Source of the DNA: Bradyrhizobium sp. CB3481
Lineage (GTDB): Bacteria; Pseudomonadota; Alphaproteobacteria; Rhizobiales; Xanthobacteraceae
NCBI RefSeq assembly: GCF_029714305.1
Contig: NZ_CP121647.1
Coordinates: forward strand, 4,980,501 to 5,044,500
Length of the DNA stretch: 64,000 bases
Direction: 5' to 3'
Program-made: the position numbers and the translations under genes
The notes under the pieces: model-generated
What the model was told of the DNA's origin: nothing
What the model saw: the letters and a program-made list of their open reading frames with translations, nothing else
The model's database searches: none
In this document: piece after piece, positions 26,149-34,708 of the stretch
How positions within the stretch are numbered: position 1 is the stretch's first letter
Layout: the number at the start of each line of letters is the position of its first letter

Positions 26149-27327
26149 ATGGCTCCGGTCCTGGAAGTGGCGGATATCTTCCGCCGCCACGGCGAAGCGT
26201 TTCGGCAGGCGCGTGCCGGTCGCCTCGGCCGCGTCGAGCGACGCGTGATGGGCGCCATCACCGCGTGTCGGACAGCCGTGCTCGGTGGCCATGTCGAGCA
26301 ATGCGACGACTGCGGTGCGACCCGCATAGCCTACAACTCCTGCCGCAATCGGCACTGTCCGAAGTGCCAGGGCGCGGCGCGCGCGCAATGGCTCGCCGAA
26401 CGGCAAGCCGAACTCCTTCCCGTACCGTATTTCCACGTCGTCTTCACCATGCCGGCCCTCGCCAGAGAGCTCGCCTTCCAGAACAAGGCCGTCGTCTATG
26501 CCATCCTGTTCCGCTGCGCGGCCGAGACGCTCGCCACCATCGCGGCCGACCCCAAGCATCTCGGCGCTCAGCTCGGCGTGACCGCCGTCCTCCATACCTG
26601 GGGCCAGACCCTGCAACACCATCCGCACATCCACTGCGTCGTGCCCGGCGGTGGACCCTCGCTCGACGGCACGCGCCGGGTCGCTTGCCGGCCCGGCTTC
26701 TTCCTGCCAGTGCGCGTCCTCTCCCGGCTGTTCCGCCGCCTGTTTCTGCAAGAGCTGCAAGCTGCCTTCGCGGCTGGCCAGTTGGGCTTCTTTGGCGATC
26801 TCGCGCACCTCGCCGATCCCGTCGCATTCGCCGCGCGCCTCGCTCAGCTCCGACGGACCGACTGGGTCGTCTATGCCAAGCCGCCATTCGGCGGGCCCGA
26901 ACAGGTGCTGGCTTATCTCGGCCGCTATACGCATCGCGTCGCCATCGCCAACAGTCGGCTGATCTCGCTCGCCGATGGCAAGGTGAGCTTTTTCTGGAAG
27001 GACTATCGGCAGAACCGCAAAACCAAAGTCATGACGCTTGATGCCGACGAGTTCATGCGTCGCTTTCTCCTGCACACGCTGCCGGATGGCTTCCACCGCA
27101 TCCGCCACTATGGCTTCCTCGCCAATGGCGGACGTAACGATAAAATCGCCCTCTGCCGTCAACTCCTTGCTGTCCGCAACGCGCCGACCGAGCGAGAAGC
27201 CGGCGGCGATCCCCTCGTCAAATGCGAGATCCCCGTCTGCCCACATTGTGGCGGCACCATGCGGCGCGTCGATGTCGTCCCGCGAGCCTGCGCGCGCGAC
27301 CAGCCGTTTCGTTGTGATACGTCATGA
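26149..27327 (+). CDS. IS91-family HUH transposase
   Basis: 392 aa. The zinc-binding N-terminus (CDDCGATRIAYNSCRNRHCP), the HUH motif in LQHHPHIHCVVPGGG, and the tyrosine motif YLGRYTHRVAIANSRL are in order. The C-terminal zinc ribbon is CPHCGGTMRRVDV. It should nick and transfer a single strand in rolling-circle transposition. Intact, in contrast to copy 1. Confidence 0.92.
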   Translation: MAPVLEVADIFRRHGEAFRQARAGRLGRVERRVMGAITACRTAVLGGHVEQCDDCGATRIAYNSCRNRHCPKCQGAARAQWLAERQAELLPVPYFHVVFTMPALARELAFQNKAVVYAILFRCAAETLATIAADPKHLGAQLGVTAVLHTWGQTLQHHPHIHCVVPGGGPSLDGTRRVACRPGFFLPVRVLSRLFRRLFLQELQAAFAAGQLGFFGDLAHLADPVAFAARLAQLRRTDWVVYAKPPFGGPEQVLAYLGRYTHRVAIANSRLISLADGKVSFFWKDYRQNRKTKVMTLDADEFMRRFLLHTLPDGFHRIRHYGFLANGGRNDKIALCRQLLAVRNAPTEREAGGDPLVKCEIPVCPHCGGTMRRVDVVPRACARDQPFRCDTS

Positions 27328-27710
27328 CCAGCGCCTGCACCATCCACCCCTTCTGTGATCACCTTCGCGGTGGCAACGTCCGAGGTTGCCGTGGCCGCGT
27401 TCGTCGCCGAACACCCCGCCAATCGTCCGGCCACGCCTCCCAACGCAGCAAATCCCTCCCTGGATCGCGCCCTTGGCCTGATCAATGGGGCTGCTTACAT
27501 CCGATGAATGTCTCGCCGACGCACGGCGACCACAGGCGCGCCTTCCTAGCAGCCGCACCCGCTGCACTATTCCCATAGCGCCCACAACTCCGCAGCTTCG
27601 TTCAATCCAGCTTCTATGAGGTCGCACGCACGACAGAGCGCGCGGCTCGCGCCTGCCACGCGACCTCACAGAACCCTCAAGATTCCCTTACCGTCCGGGG
27701 GGCAATCGAA

Positions 27711-27733
27711 AACCCGGGCTGGAAGCCTGGGCT
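27711..27733. terminator. Bidirectional hairpin between IS91-like element and effector gene
   Basis: CCCGGGCT-GGA-AGCCTGGG forms an 8-bp stem with one mismatch. AAAA lies on the left and CTTTCT on the right, so it can act in both directions. It sits between convergent transcripts. Confidence 0.5.
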
Positions 27734-27902
27734 TTCTGTTGCGCTATTCATAGGCACGCAGCTCTCGAAACCGCCGCGATGCGGTCGGTACAGTGCACCT
27801 CGCGGGCTTCGTTCAGTCCCAGGCTCGATCGTAAGCCGCAGGTGTCGGTTAGTCTGCGCTCCTGGCTGCACCTCCTTCATGGATTGGTGCAGATCCCTCA
27901 CG

Positions 27903-28703
27903 TCACATAAAGTCTCCATCCGAGTCGGTATCTGATGAAGATTCAGTATCGCTGGCCACTTTGGAGAGATACATCGGAGAATTGGTTGCACGCTGCCATT
28001 CACCATCGCTGTATCTCCATTGCCTGGACTGGGTAGGGTCAAGTACCATATCGTTTTGATCCACTTCAACGAAGCCCATTTGTTCTGCACGAGCTCTCGC
28101 TTCGTCATTAGCAGGACGGCAGTTCACCAGGGGCCGTTCGCCGTCTTGCCGTAGTTGGTGCTCGAGCAGAATATCGCCGGCGTTCCCGACGAGCGGATGA
28201 GCAACCTGAAAATCCACGATTGAGGTGACGTCAGTTCGTCCGGGAACTGTTTCTCGCCACTGTTGATTGGAGAAGTCACTCATAGGAAATCCGGCTTCCG
28301 TTCTTTGAAGACCGACGCTCATATTTCCTAGTTGGTAGCTGTAATATCGGGCGGCCTCCGAATCTCTTCGGATAGCGTAATTCCTAGCGACATCCGCCGT
28401 GCGCCTAGCTCTTTCGGATACGAAGTCTGAATATTCCTGTGGATTGTTGGCGATATGATTGATTGCGTCGCCATGAAACGTCCTCACCTCTCTCCTGAAT
28501 GTCTCTCTGTTGATCTCGATAACAGGAGGTCTTGAAGTGAGGTAATAATTCGGGTGCGAGGATGAGCTGTCAGAGGAATCCTGCAATCGCATTCTAGCGA
28601 ACGCGTCCGCAAAGTCGTCGGCATTCCCTTGCTCCCGGCTGCCTGCGTGATGATAGTAATCATCGGATAGAATGTCCGACCAATTGTTAATTCGACCGTA
28701 CAT
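27903..28703 (-). CDS. nopP: Putative type III secreted effector, NopP-like
   Basis: 266 aa, close to the 270-277 aa of rhizobial NopP. The N-terminus MYGRINNWSDILSDDYYHHA and the Ser-rich SDSSSSHPNYYLTS fit a type III secretion signal region, and the whole reads like NopP as I remember it. The central/C-terminal part (PLVGNAGDILLEHQLRQDGE, then DEARARAEQMGFVEV) looks GNAT-like. A tts box lies 59 bp upstream of the ATG, strong support for TtsI-controlled secretion into host cells. The last 20 residues are Asp/Ser-rich. The T3SS itself is not in this window. The NopP name rests on memory of the family, not on an alignment. Confidence 0.6.
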   Translation of the reverse strand: MYGRINNWSDILSDDYYHHAGSREQGNADDFADAFARMRLQDSSDSSSSHPNYYLTSRPPVIEINRETFRREVRTFHGDAINHIANNPQEYSDFVSERARRTADVARNYAIRRDSEAARYYSYQLGNMSVGLQRTEAGFPMSDFSNQQWRETVPGRTDVTSIVDFQVAHPLVGNAGDILLEHQLRQDGERPLVNCRPANDEARARAEQMGFVEVDQNDMVLDPTQSRQWRYSDGEWQRATNSPMYLSKVASDTESSSDTDSDGDFM

Positions 28704-28761
28704 GACGACCGCACTCCTATGGATATTCCATTGTGTTCAGGTCGTTAGACCTGACCCGCAC

Positions 28762-28792
28762 GGTACTCAGCTTAGCTGTCCGTAAGCTGACC
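28762..28792 (-). promoter_or_regulatory. tts box (TtsI binding site)
   Basis: On the minus strand GTCAGCTTACGGACAGCTAA followed by GCTGAGTACC matches the conserved tts-box pattern (GTCAG-TT-TCG-A-AGCT). It is 59 bp ahead of the effector ATG and oriented toward it. TtsI is the flavonoid/NodD-dependent activator of rhizobial type III genes. Confidence 0.75.
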
Positions 28793-28799
28793 AGGGTAA

Positions 28800-29684
28800 A
28801 TAGCGGAAAACGAAGGCATATTTGGTGGCTCGATCCGGCTTTGCGTCGGTATCGAAGATGTCGACGACATCATCAACGATTTGGACAAGGCGCTTTAGGA
28901 GGATTGCTTTGCGCCCAAGGGCGGCACAGCCATCAATCTGTTCATCCGCAACATGCCCCCTCTCCGATCGACTTATCTACTTGCCGGTACGGTCGCGCGC
29001 TGAATCGCTCGCCGCGTCAGCGACGCGCTCAAACGGATTGGGAAGGGGGTTCACAAACCATCCGGGGCACCAAACTCATCGAGCAGCATTTCGAAAGTCG
29101 TCAAGCTTTTGGTTCGCGCCAATGGCGTGCAAATCAAGATCGACGTTATTATTGCGGGCTTGCGGATCCGCCCTCTGTCAGGTCGGTTTCGGAAGCAGTC
29201 GAAGAGGCGTTCGGCTATGCTGAAATTCAAGTCACCTCGTTTCAGGACCTCTATGCTGGCAAGATCGTGGCTGCGCTCGATCATCAGCATCCGCGCGATT
29301 TCCTCGCGATCTGCTTGCCAATTAGGGCATGCGGCGATGCCTTGCGTCGCGCCTTTATCGTTTACATGCTCAGCCACCACCGACCAATGTCCGAAGCTTT
29401 GGCGCCAAAACGCAAAGACATTTCGAACGACTATGTGCGTGGATTTATCGGGATGGCCGAAAACGACGTTGCCTCTTGAGGAGTTGCTAGCGAAACGCGA
29501 CACAGCTATCGAAAATATCGTCGGACAAATGACCCAGGATGACCGCAAGTTTCTCGTTTCCGTCGAAGAAGGCACGCCTGATTGGAATTTGCTAGGCGTA
29601 GACGGCGCAGCCAGCTTGCCAGCAGTCAAATGGCGGCAACATGATTTCGACAAGCTGCCAACAGAAAAAGGGCTGCGCTTGTAG
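28800..29684 (+). pseudogene. AbiEii/AbiGii-type nucleotidyltransferase toxin, multiply frameshifted
   Basis: Recognisable blocks appear in alternating frames: the NMPPLRSTYLPV-like region, NGVQIKIDV, VSEAVEEAFGYAEIQVTSFQ, DLYAGKIVAALDHQHPRDF, ALRRAFIVYMLSHHRPMSEA, and finally LEELLAKRDTAIENIVGQMT with PAVKWRQHDFDKL. At least three frameshifts separate them. No AbiEi antitoxin gene is next to it. A dead type IV toxin-antitoxin or phage-defence gene. Confidence 0.75.
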
Positions 29685-29725
29685 CGCAACTCCAAAACGT
29701 ATTAGCTGAATATTTGCGGCAACGT

Positions 29726-30448
29726 CTATTTCTTTTTGAGCGTTTTTTCGTGCCCACGCATTTCATGCGTATTGGGAGCAAGGCCAAGATGACGGTCCGA
29801 CTTCTGTGAAGCACCCGCGGCCGCACTTGTGTGCGACGTAAGTCCCGCTGCTTCCCTGGCGGGGCCTGTACTTGTGCCAGCAGCCGCCTCGAATTGATTG
29901 AAAAACCTACCCAATCCATCGGTCTTCGAGCCCGCGCGACGGCGGTTTGGCACCTCGTTCAATAGCCCGACAAGCCGCAAACCTTCCAGAATTCCGTTCA
30001 GGCGCTGCTCACGGATCATCGCCGCAACCATCGAAACGGCATCCTGCTGTTGGATCGTGAAGTGTACGTCGGGCAATTGCTCACACATCGCTTCGAACAC
30101 TGTCTGTGACTTTGTGAGGTGATCCCGGAGGGCATGCGTCGCGTCCTGCGCAAGGTAAGTCGCGAGATCGCCATCGATCATCTTGCCGAAGCCATCGATC
30201 ATCTTGCCGAAATTGAAGTCATGGTTCGTACGATCTCTTATTGATCGTCGAATCAGCTCGCTTTGCTGCTTTGCTTCAATGAAAAGCAAGAACACCGCAT
30301 CCGGCAGATTTTCGCGCGGCTCTTTTTTCAACTCAGCGATCCGGGCGTAAATAGCCTTGCCAGCACGCTCATTCTGCTCGAATCGCGCCTCATCCTCCGC
30401 GGTTTCATGCTCGCGCCGAATCTTCTCTCGCCGCCTTTTTCCAAACAT
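29726..30448 (-). CDS. Hypothetical protein with a 7-residue duplication
   Basis: 240 aa; a basic coiled-coil-like N-terminus (MFGKRRREKIRREHETAEDE) leads into a helical body and a disordered Ala/Gly/Ser C-terminus ending KTLKKK. FGKMIDG is repeated in tandem around residues 80-93. No family recognised and no membrane segment. The frame is clean, so probably expressed; function unknown. Confidence 0.45.
   Translation of the reverse strand: MFGKRRREKIRREHETAEDEARFEQNERAGKAIYARIAELKKEPRENLPDAVFLLFIEAKQQSELIRRSIRDRTNHDFNFGKMIDGFGKMIDGDLATYLAQDATHALRDHLTKSQTVFEAMCEQLPDVHFTIQQQDAVSMVAAMIREQRLNGILEGLRLVGLLNEVPNRRRAGSKTDGLGRFFNQFEAAAGTSTGPAREAAGLTSHTSAAAGASQKSDRHLGLAPNTHEMRGHEKTLKKK
30170..30211. 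repeat. 21-bp perfect tandem duplication
   Basis: Two adjacent copies of a 21-bp unit starting GCCATCGATC (30170 and 30191) add seven residues in frame to the surrounding hypothetical protein. A slippage-type duplication. Confidence 0.85.
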
Positions 30449-30712
30449 CCTTCCGTCCTCCGGGCCGCGATATAGGCCGGTTGTCGCGCCATAGAAAGAT
30501 CAAAATCACCTTAGCGAATGCGAAGGATTCCGCTGGATGCCGGACCGTGCCGGGCCGACAGCCGGCGGCTAGCAAGAATTCACGGTAAAAATGACCATAG
30601 ACCTTCGTGAACACGTTAGAGATCTGGCCACCCTCGGGCGCATGCCGACTCTCTCGCTAAAGCCTTGATCTATTTGGAGCGCGCACCAGGGCTCAAACGT
30701 GGGACCCGCTGA

Positions 30713-30952
30713 TTAAGGGTCAGCGATCCCGCCAGCCCGCCGCCGGCGGCGACGAAACAGTTCCTCAGCGTCGACATTCAAAGCATTGGCTATCCGCTCA
30801 AGGACCAAAAGAGAAGCATTTCGCTTGCCGGTTTCGACGCCACTTAGATACGTCTGATGGACGTTGCACCTGTGAGCCAGCTCCTCTTGGCTGAGTTTCT
30901 TTGCTCGGCGCAATTCCTGAACATTTAGGCCGACTCGGTCCTGCAAGCGCAT
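30713..30952 (-). CDS. XRE-family transcriptional regulator
   Basis: 79 aa; almost the whole protein is one HTH_3 domain (LNVQELRRAKKLSQEELAHR, CNVHQTYLSGVETGKRNASL, LVLERIANALNVDAEELFRR). The basic tail is short. Single-domain regulators of this kind control restriction, toxin-antitoxin or island genes. It is divergent from 31042-31437 across 89 bp and may regulate that gene or itself. Confidence 0.88.
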   Translation of the reverse strand: MRLQDRVGLNVQELRRAKKLSQEELAHRCNVHQTYLSGVETGKRNASLLVLERIANALNVDAEELFRRRRRRAGGIADP

Positions 30953-31041
30953 GCAGGGAAAGCAGAAGAAACCGCGTCGTCAGCCCATAGACTATGAGTC
31001 ATAAAATGGATAGATTCGCCTAACTGGAAATAGAGAGACTT

Positions 31042-31437
31042 ATGTCACCGGATCCGGTAAAGGCGCGCCTTGGTCCTTTCGTCGAAAGTGGCCAAAGAAT
31101 TACCAATGTAGGTTATCGAGACGTGTTGACGGGGCAAGTCGTGTCCTCAGTCGAGATTCCGTCCGAATTGGTCGAACGTGCCGTTCTCGATCGCGTTTCG
31201 GTAGAAATCGCGCTTTCTACGGACGGACAGATCGCATCATCCGCGACTGGCGGTGGGGCCGCCTCTTCGAAGAAAACGATCCACGTCGACGAGCTGGTGG
31301 AAACATTCTTGACCAGCAACAATCTTCATTTGGAGGAGGCGACGGCGCTCGATTTGCGAAGACTTCTTGAGAGACTCGAAAAATCGGTCCGAGCAGTGAA
31401 ACGATCGATCGCGGAGCTCGAGGAGGTGTCCAATTGA
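31042..31437 (+). CDS. Hypothetical protein divergent from the XRE regulator
   Basis: 131 aa. N-terminal beta-like region (ITNVGYRDVLTGQVVSSVEI), a flexible Ser/Gly-rich linker (SSATGGGAASSKK) and a helical C-terminus (LDLRRLLERLEKSVRAVKRS). GAGAG lies 8 bases ahead of the ATG. Convergent with the trb operon end. Function unknown. Confidence 0.5.
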   Translation: MSPDPVKARLGPFVESGQRITNVGYRDVLTGQVVSSVEIPSELVERAVLDRVSVEIALSTDGQIASSATGGGAASSKKTIHVDELVETFLTSNNLHLEEATALDLRRLLERLEKSVRAVKRSIAELEEVSN

Positions 31438-31452
31438 GCTGCCGGCGCACTT

Positions 31453-31686
31453 TCAAGAGGAGGAAGCTTTGGACCCGCGCCGGCCTAACCTACTTTTCCT
31501 CCTGAAATCCGAATCAGCTTCGAGAAACGCCTCCAGCATAAACGGTATCAGTTCCGGGATCTCCTCCCGGCTACCGTAGGTCTCCGCATAGAAATCGGCA
31601 TACTCGCTCAGCCGCTTCGCGAGGCTCGGCACCAGCACAACGTTCATCTTTACTGGGGTCCGATCAGGTAGCTTCGAAAGCTTCAT
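31453..31686 (-). CDS. DUF2274 protein, last gene of the trb operon
   Basis: 77 aa with the DUF2274 pattern (KLPDRTPVKMNVVLVPSLAK, YAETYGSREEIPELIPFMLE, AFLEADSDFRRKSR). DUF2274 genes regularly follow trbI in alphaproteobacterial conjugation clusters. It lies 24 bp after trbI. No function is established. Confidence 0.8.
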   Translation of the reverse strand: MKLSKLPDRTPVKMNVVLVPSLAKRLSEYADFYAETYGSREEIPELIPFMLEAFLEADSDFRRKSRLGRRGSKASSS

Positions 31687-31710
31687 TACTCACCTACCCT
31701 TCTCCATAGT

Positions 31711-32982
31711 CTAAAGATTCCGATACGGCTTCAGCACCAAGTCCTTCGATACAATCACCCGTAGCGGCCAACCCGGCCGGACCGTGATCGTCGGCTGCAC
31801 ATCGAGCTCGCGCTCGATCAGCCGCTGGCCAGCACGATTGGTAGTTTGCTGCGTGCTTTCCCGCAGCGCCTTCACCAGATCGCTCTCGTCGTTTCCGATC
31901 GAAAGCTGGGTCCCCACCCCGATCAGGGTCGCCAGTGCGACGCCCTTGAGCAACTGCCAAGTGTGGAAGTCCACCTCGTCCTCGAGCCCCGCGTAGCCGG
32001 CGACATCTGTGGCCGGAAGGTTCTCAATCACGATCGAGTTGCCGTTCGGCAGGATGAGCCGGCTCCAGATGACCAGCGCCCGCTTCTGGCCAAAGGCGAC
32101 TACGCTATCGTACTTGCCTACAATCCTTGTCCCCTGCGGGATCAGCAGATGCTCGCCAGTAACAGTGTCATAGACGTTCTCGGTAACTTGGCCGAGGGTC
32201 GCACCAGGCAGCTCGGAGTTTAGTCCCGTGACCAGGCTGGCCGGGATGATTGATCCAGCCATCACGGCATAGGTCGAGGGTGCCGGCAGCAGCGCATAGG
32301 AATTGGTGGTCTCGGTGTCGGCCTTCGCTCCCACAAAGGCGAGTTTGCGTGCCTGAGATGAGGGAATGATCTCACTTGACCGATCGATCAGGCTTTGCGC
32401 CGCTTTCGCGAGCTCGGCCGCAGAAGGCGTTGTTTGCTCAGAACCCGGCGGCCGGAACACAGATTGAGCAGCGGCCGGAACCTCGATCGTGTTGGCTTGC
32501 TTGCGTCTCTCCTGTTTCTCCGACAGTCGGAAAAACAACCCCGATTCCTTGGCCTGTTGTGCAATGCGCACCTGGCGGATGCGCTCGGCTCTTTCGGCGT
32601 CCTCCTCTGGATCGGTGCGAAAGCCCGAATCTGATGATGACGCTGTACCAGACTTCTTCTCATTTTCAGCGAAGGCTCGGCCGATATCTCCCGGTGACGG
32701 CGGCCCAAGCCTCGGAATTGAGGGAGGTAGGTCCTCATACGATTTCGGTAGCTTATTTAATCCTTCGGCCGTTTGCTTCCGCTCGGTATTGTAGAGCTCC
32801 GAGCGCTCAGTCTGTTTGAATGCCCGCGGCGGACGGAGCGCAACGATCGTCGCGCCGGCGATGAACAGCGCGGCGATCGCGCAGCCTACCATGAGCGCGT
32901 GCCTGTTGAGGCGCCGAATGGGTCTCGGTCGCGCCCGCAATTCCAGTGGCTCTGGCGGATCATGATCAGGTCCGGTGGTCAT
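31711..32982 (-). CDS. trbI: Conjugal transfer protein TrbI (VirB10-like)
   Basis: 423 aa. Short cytoplasmic N-terminus, one membrane helix (HALMVGCAIAALFIAGATIV), a proline-rich periplasmic region, and the VirB10/TrbI beta-barrel domain (YAVMAGSIIPASLVTGLNSE, GEHLLIPQGTRIVGKYDSVV, ALVIWSRLILPNGNSIVIEN, QRLIERELDVQPTITVRPGW). It links inner and outer membrane in the type IV secretion channel. Overlaps trbG by 4 bp. Confidence 0.95.
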   Translation of the reverse strand: MTTGPDHDPPEPLELRARPRPIRRLNRHALMVGCAIAALFIAGATIVALRPPRAFKQTERSELYNTERKQTAEGLNKLPKSYEDLPPSIPRLGPPSPGDIGRAFAENEKKSGTASSSDSGFRTDPEEDAERAERIRQVRIAQQAKESGLFFRLSEKQERRKQANTIEVPAAAQSVFRPPGSEQTTPSAAELAKAAQSLIDRSSEIIPSSQARKLAFVGAKADTETTNSYALLPAPSTYAVMAGSIIPASLVTGLNSELPGATLGQVTENVYDTVTGEHLLIPQGTRIVGKYDSVVAFGQKRALVIWSRLILPNGNSIVIENLPATDVAGYAGLEDEVDFHTWQLLKGVALATLIGVGTQLSIGNDESDLVKALRESTQQTTNRAGQRLIERELDVQPTITVRPGWPLRVIVSKDLVLKPYRNL

Positions 32983-34004
32983 GAGGCGCTCCCGTTGCTG
33001 AAGACTTGCGACACCGGTCGGGCGTCGATCCGGATGATGCGAACTGTACGTTGCGGATTTTCACCGAGCCGAAGTTCTGCAGCGCCAAACATCCGGTCGA
33101 CAATGTAGTACGAGCCACGAACTCGGTAATTGACGAGGTTCGGGCGGCCATCTGCTCCTGCGACAAATAAGGGCGGTGCCTCGCCTTGCGACAGCCCGGA
33201 AGGCATCTGGATATAGACCTTCCTACCATCGTCAAACGCGCGCAGCGGCCGCCACGGCGGGTCATCGCCTTCGATGCGATAGCGGAAATTGAGGCTGTCC
33301 AGCCGGACGCCTCGATCGGCCACTCGCTCTTCGCTAGCCTCAGCGGAGGCGTTTTGCTTATGAAGCGCAACGAGCGTATCCGTCGGATAGGTCCAGGAAA
33401 TCGAAGCCATATAGGTCTGCCTTGTGGAGACGAGCTCTAGGTGGTACGTGCGTCGATTAGTCAAGATAACAAGGTTCGTTTGAATGTCCGGGAGCGTAGG
33501 CTTGATCAGGATATGCACCCTTCGGGCGCGCCCCTGGCCGCTTACGGTATCGCCAACGACCCAGCGAACGGTGTCGCCAGTGGAGACATCGATGAGCTCT
33601 TCGTCTGGTTGAAGCGCAATGGTCGAGACCTTTTCAGGGCTCGCATAGAGCCGGTAGAGCGCGCCTTCCGTCCAAGGATAAACCTGGATGGCATTGATGT
33701 AGCCGCGGCGCGTCGGCTCCATCCGCGCAGCCTTGTTGGCTTTCGCGATGGCCTGCTCTGGCGGCAGCTTTTCTTCCTTTGCGACCTTCGTTGGGTAAGG
33801 CTTCAGCTGACCCGGCAACGGCAGAACCTTCGGCGTTTCGACAACCTGGACCGGCTTCGGCGGATCAGCCTCGGGAAGCGCCTGCTCAAACGTCATCTCA
33901 TCATACGGTGCCTCGAGGTTCAGCTTGGTGGCGCATCCGCAGAGCATGAGCGACAATGCCAGGACGCTGGCCGAGGCGATCGTGTTGGGGGCAGCAGTGC
34001 TCAT
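32979..34004 (-). CDS. trbG: Conjugal transfer protein TrbG (VirB9-like)
   Basis: 341 aa from ATG 34004, which puts a lipoprotein-like signal (VLALSLMLCGCATKLNLEAP) at the N-terminus. VirB9 domain motifs are VYPWTEGALYRLYASPEKVS, TNLVILTNRRTYHLELVST and FNYRIEGDDP-like NFRYRIEGDDPPWRPLRAFD. Forms the outer-membrane ring with TrbI. Start overlaps the trbF stop (4 bp). Confidence 0.93.
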   Translation of the reverse strand: MSTAAPNTIASASVLALSLMLCGCATKLNLEAPYDEMTFEQALPEADPPKPVQVVETPKVLPLPGQLKPYPTKVAKEEKLPPEQAIAKANKAARMEPTRRGYINAIQVYPWTEGALYRLYASPEKVSTIALQPDEELIDVSTGDTVRWVVGDTVSGQGRARRVHILIKPTLPDIQTNLVILTNRRTYHLELVSTRQTYMASISWTYPTDTLVALHKQNASAEASEERVADRGVRLDSLNFRYRIEGDDPPWRPLRAFDDGRKVYIQMPSGLSQGEAPPLFVAGADGRPNLVNYRVRGSYYIVDRMFGAAELRLGENPQRTVRIIRIDARPVSQVFSNGSAS

Positions 34005-34705
34005 TTGGCATCTCCGATCAGGTCGCGTGACCAATTGAGGGAATGGACGTAAAGGCCGAGCGGGTTCTTCCGCAGCGTCTCGGCCTCCCATGGCGGCTTG
34101 AGAACCGTGGTCACCAGTCCGGTGAAACGTTCGGTCTTGGCGATCGAACCGTTCTCGTAAGTGTTCTCCTTCCAGCGGATTTCAAAGCTATCGCCGGATG
34201 CACGCACTACTGAGGTGACTTCAGCCGTCACTGTCTTGGAGCCAATTTTCGTGAAGGGATCCGTCTCGCGCGCGTAATCGTTCAAGGCCAGTGCGCCGCG
34301 GTCTGTCACGAAGTCGTAGGCCCGCAGCCAATTCGATCGGACAATCACCGGATCAATGGATAGCGAACGGACGTTCTCGATGAACCTGGCCAGGAAATGC
34401 GCGATCTGCGCATCCGAGGGCTGGTAGGCCTCAACCGCAGGTCCAACCGCGCGCACTTCCCCCAGGCGGTCGACCTCGACTACGTACGGCACGACGCCAG
34501 AGCGGGCAATCTGGGTGAAAATCGTCAGTCCAAGTACGCCGGACAGGCCGATTGCCGCCAGCGCGGCTAATCGCCAGTTGCTCGCCTGGACCCTCGCTGT
34601 GCCGAGCCTCTCATCCCAGACCTGGGCTGCCTTTTGGTATGGCGTGACCGGCTCGGGCGTCTCGCCGTATCGAACGGACGTGCGCTGAAAAGGTTGAGCT
34701 GCCAT
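34001..34705 (-). CDS. trbF: Conjugal transfer protein TrbF (VirB8-like)
   Basis: 234 aa. Motif TPYQKAAQVWDERLGTARVQ, one membrane helix (LAALAAIGLSGVLGLTIFTQ), then the VirB8 periplasmic domain (YVVEVDRLGEVRAVGPAVEA, FETD-like regions, RWKENTYENG). Nucleates the secretion core complex. The stop of trbL is 3 bp upstream. Confidence 0.93.
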   Translation of the reverse strand: MAAQPFQRTSVRYGETPEPVTPYQKAAQVWDERLGTARVQASNWRLAALAAIGLSGVLGLTIFTQIARSGVVPYVVEVDRLGEVRAVGPAVEAYQPSDAQIAHFLARFIENVRSLSIDPVIVRSNWLRAYDFVTDRGALALNDYARETDPFTKIGSKTVTAEVTSVVRASGDSFEIRWKENTYENGSIAKTERFTGLVTTVLKPPWEAETLRKNPLGLYVHSLNWSRDLIGDAK

Positions 34706-34708
34706 CTC

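Larger units (their letters stand above)
25167..27608 (+). mobile_element. IS91-like element with tyrosine recombinase, copy 2 (intact)
   Basis: Bounded by GGATTGAACGAAGCCGC (25167-25183) and GCAGCTTCGTTCAATCC (27592-27608), which are inverted copies with one mismatch in 17. It holds an intact tyrosine recombinase and an intact HUH transposase. Classical IS91 relatives have ori/ter ends rather than good inverted repeats, so the matching ends are notable. Confidence 0.78.

Noticed and set aside
25909..27246. Minus-strand ORF (445 aa) opposite the IS91-like transposase
   Set aside because: Shadow frame; the plus strand has all catalytic motifs.
30713..31437. XRE regulator and divergent gene as a toxin-antitoxin pair
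   Set aside because: They are divergent rather than an operon, and the 131-aa protein has no toxin motif.
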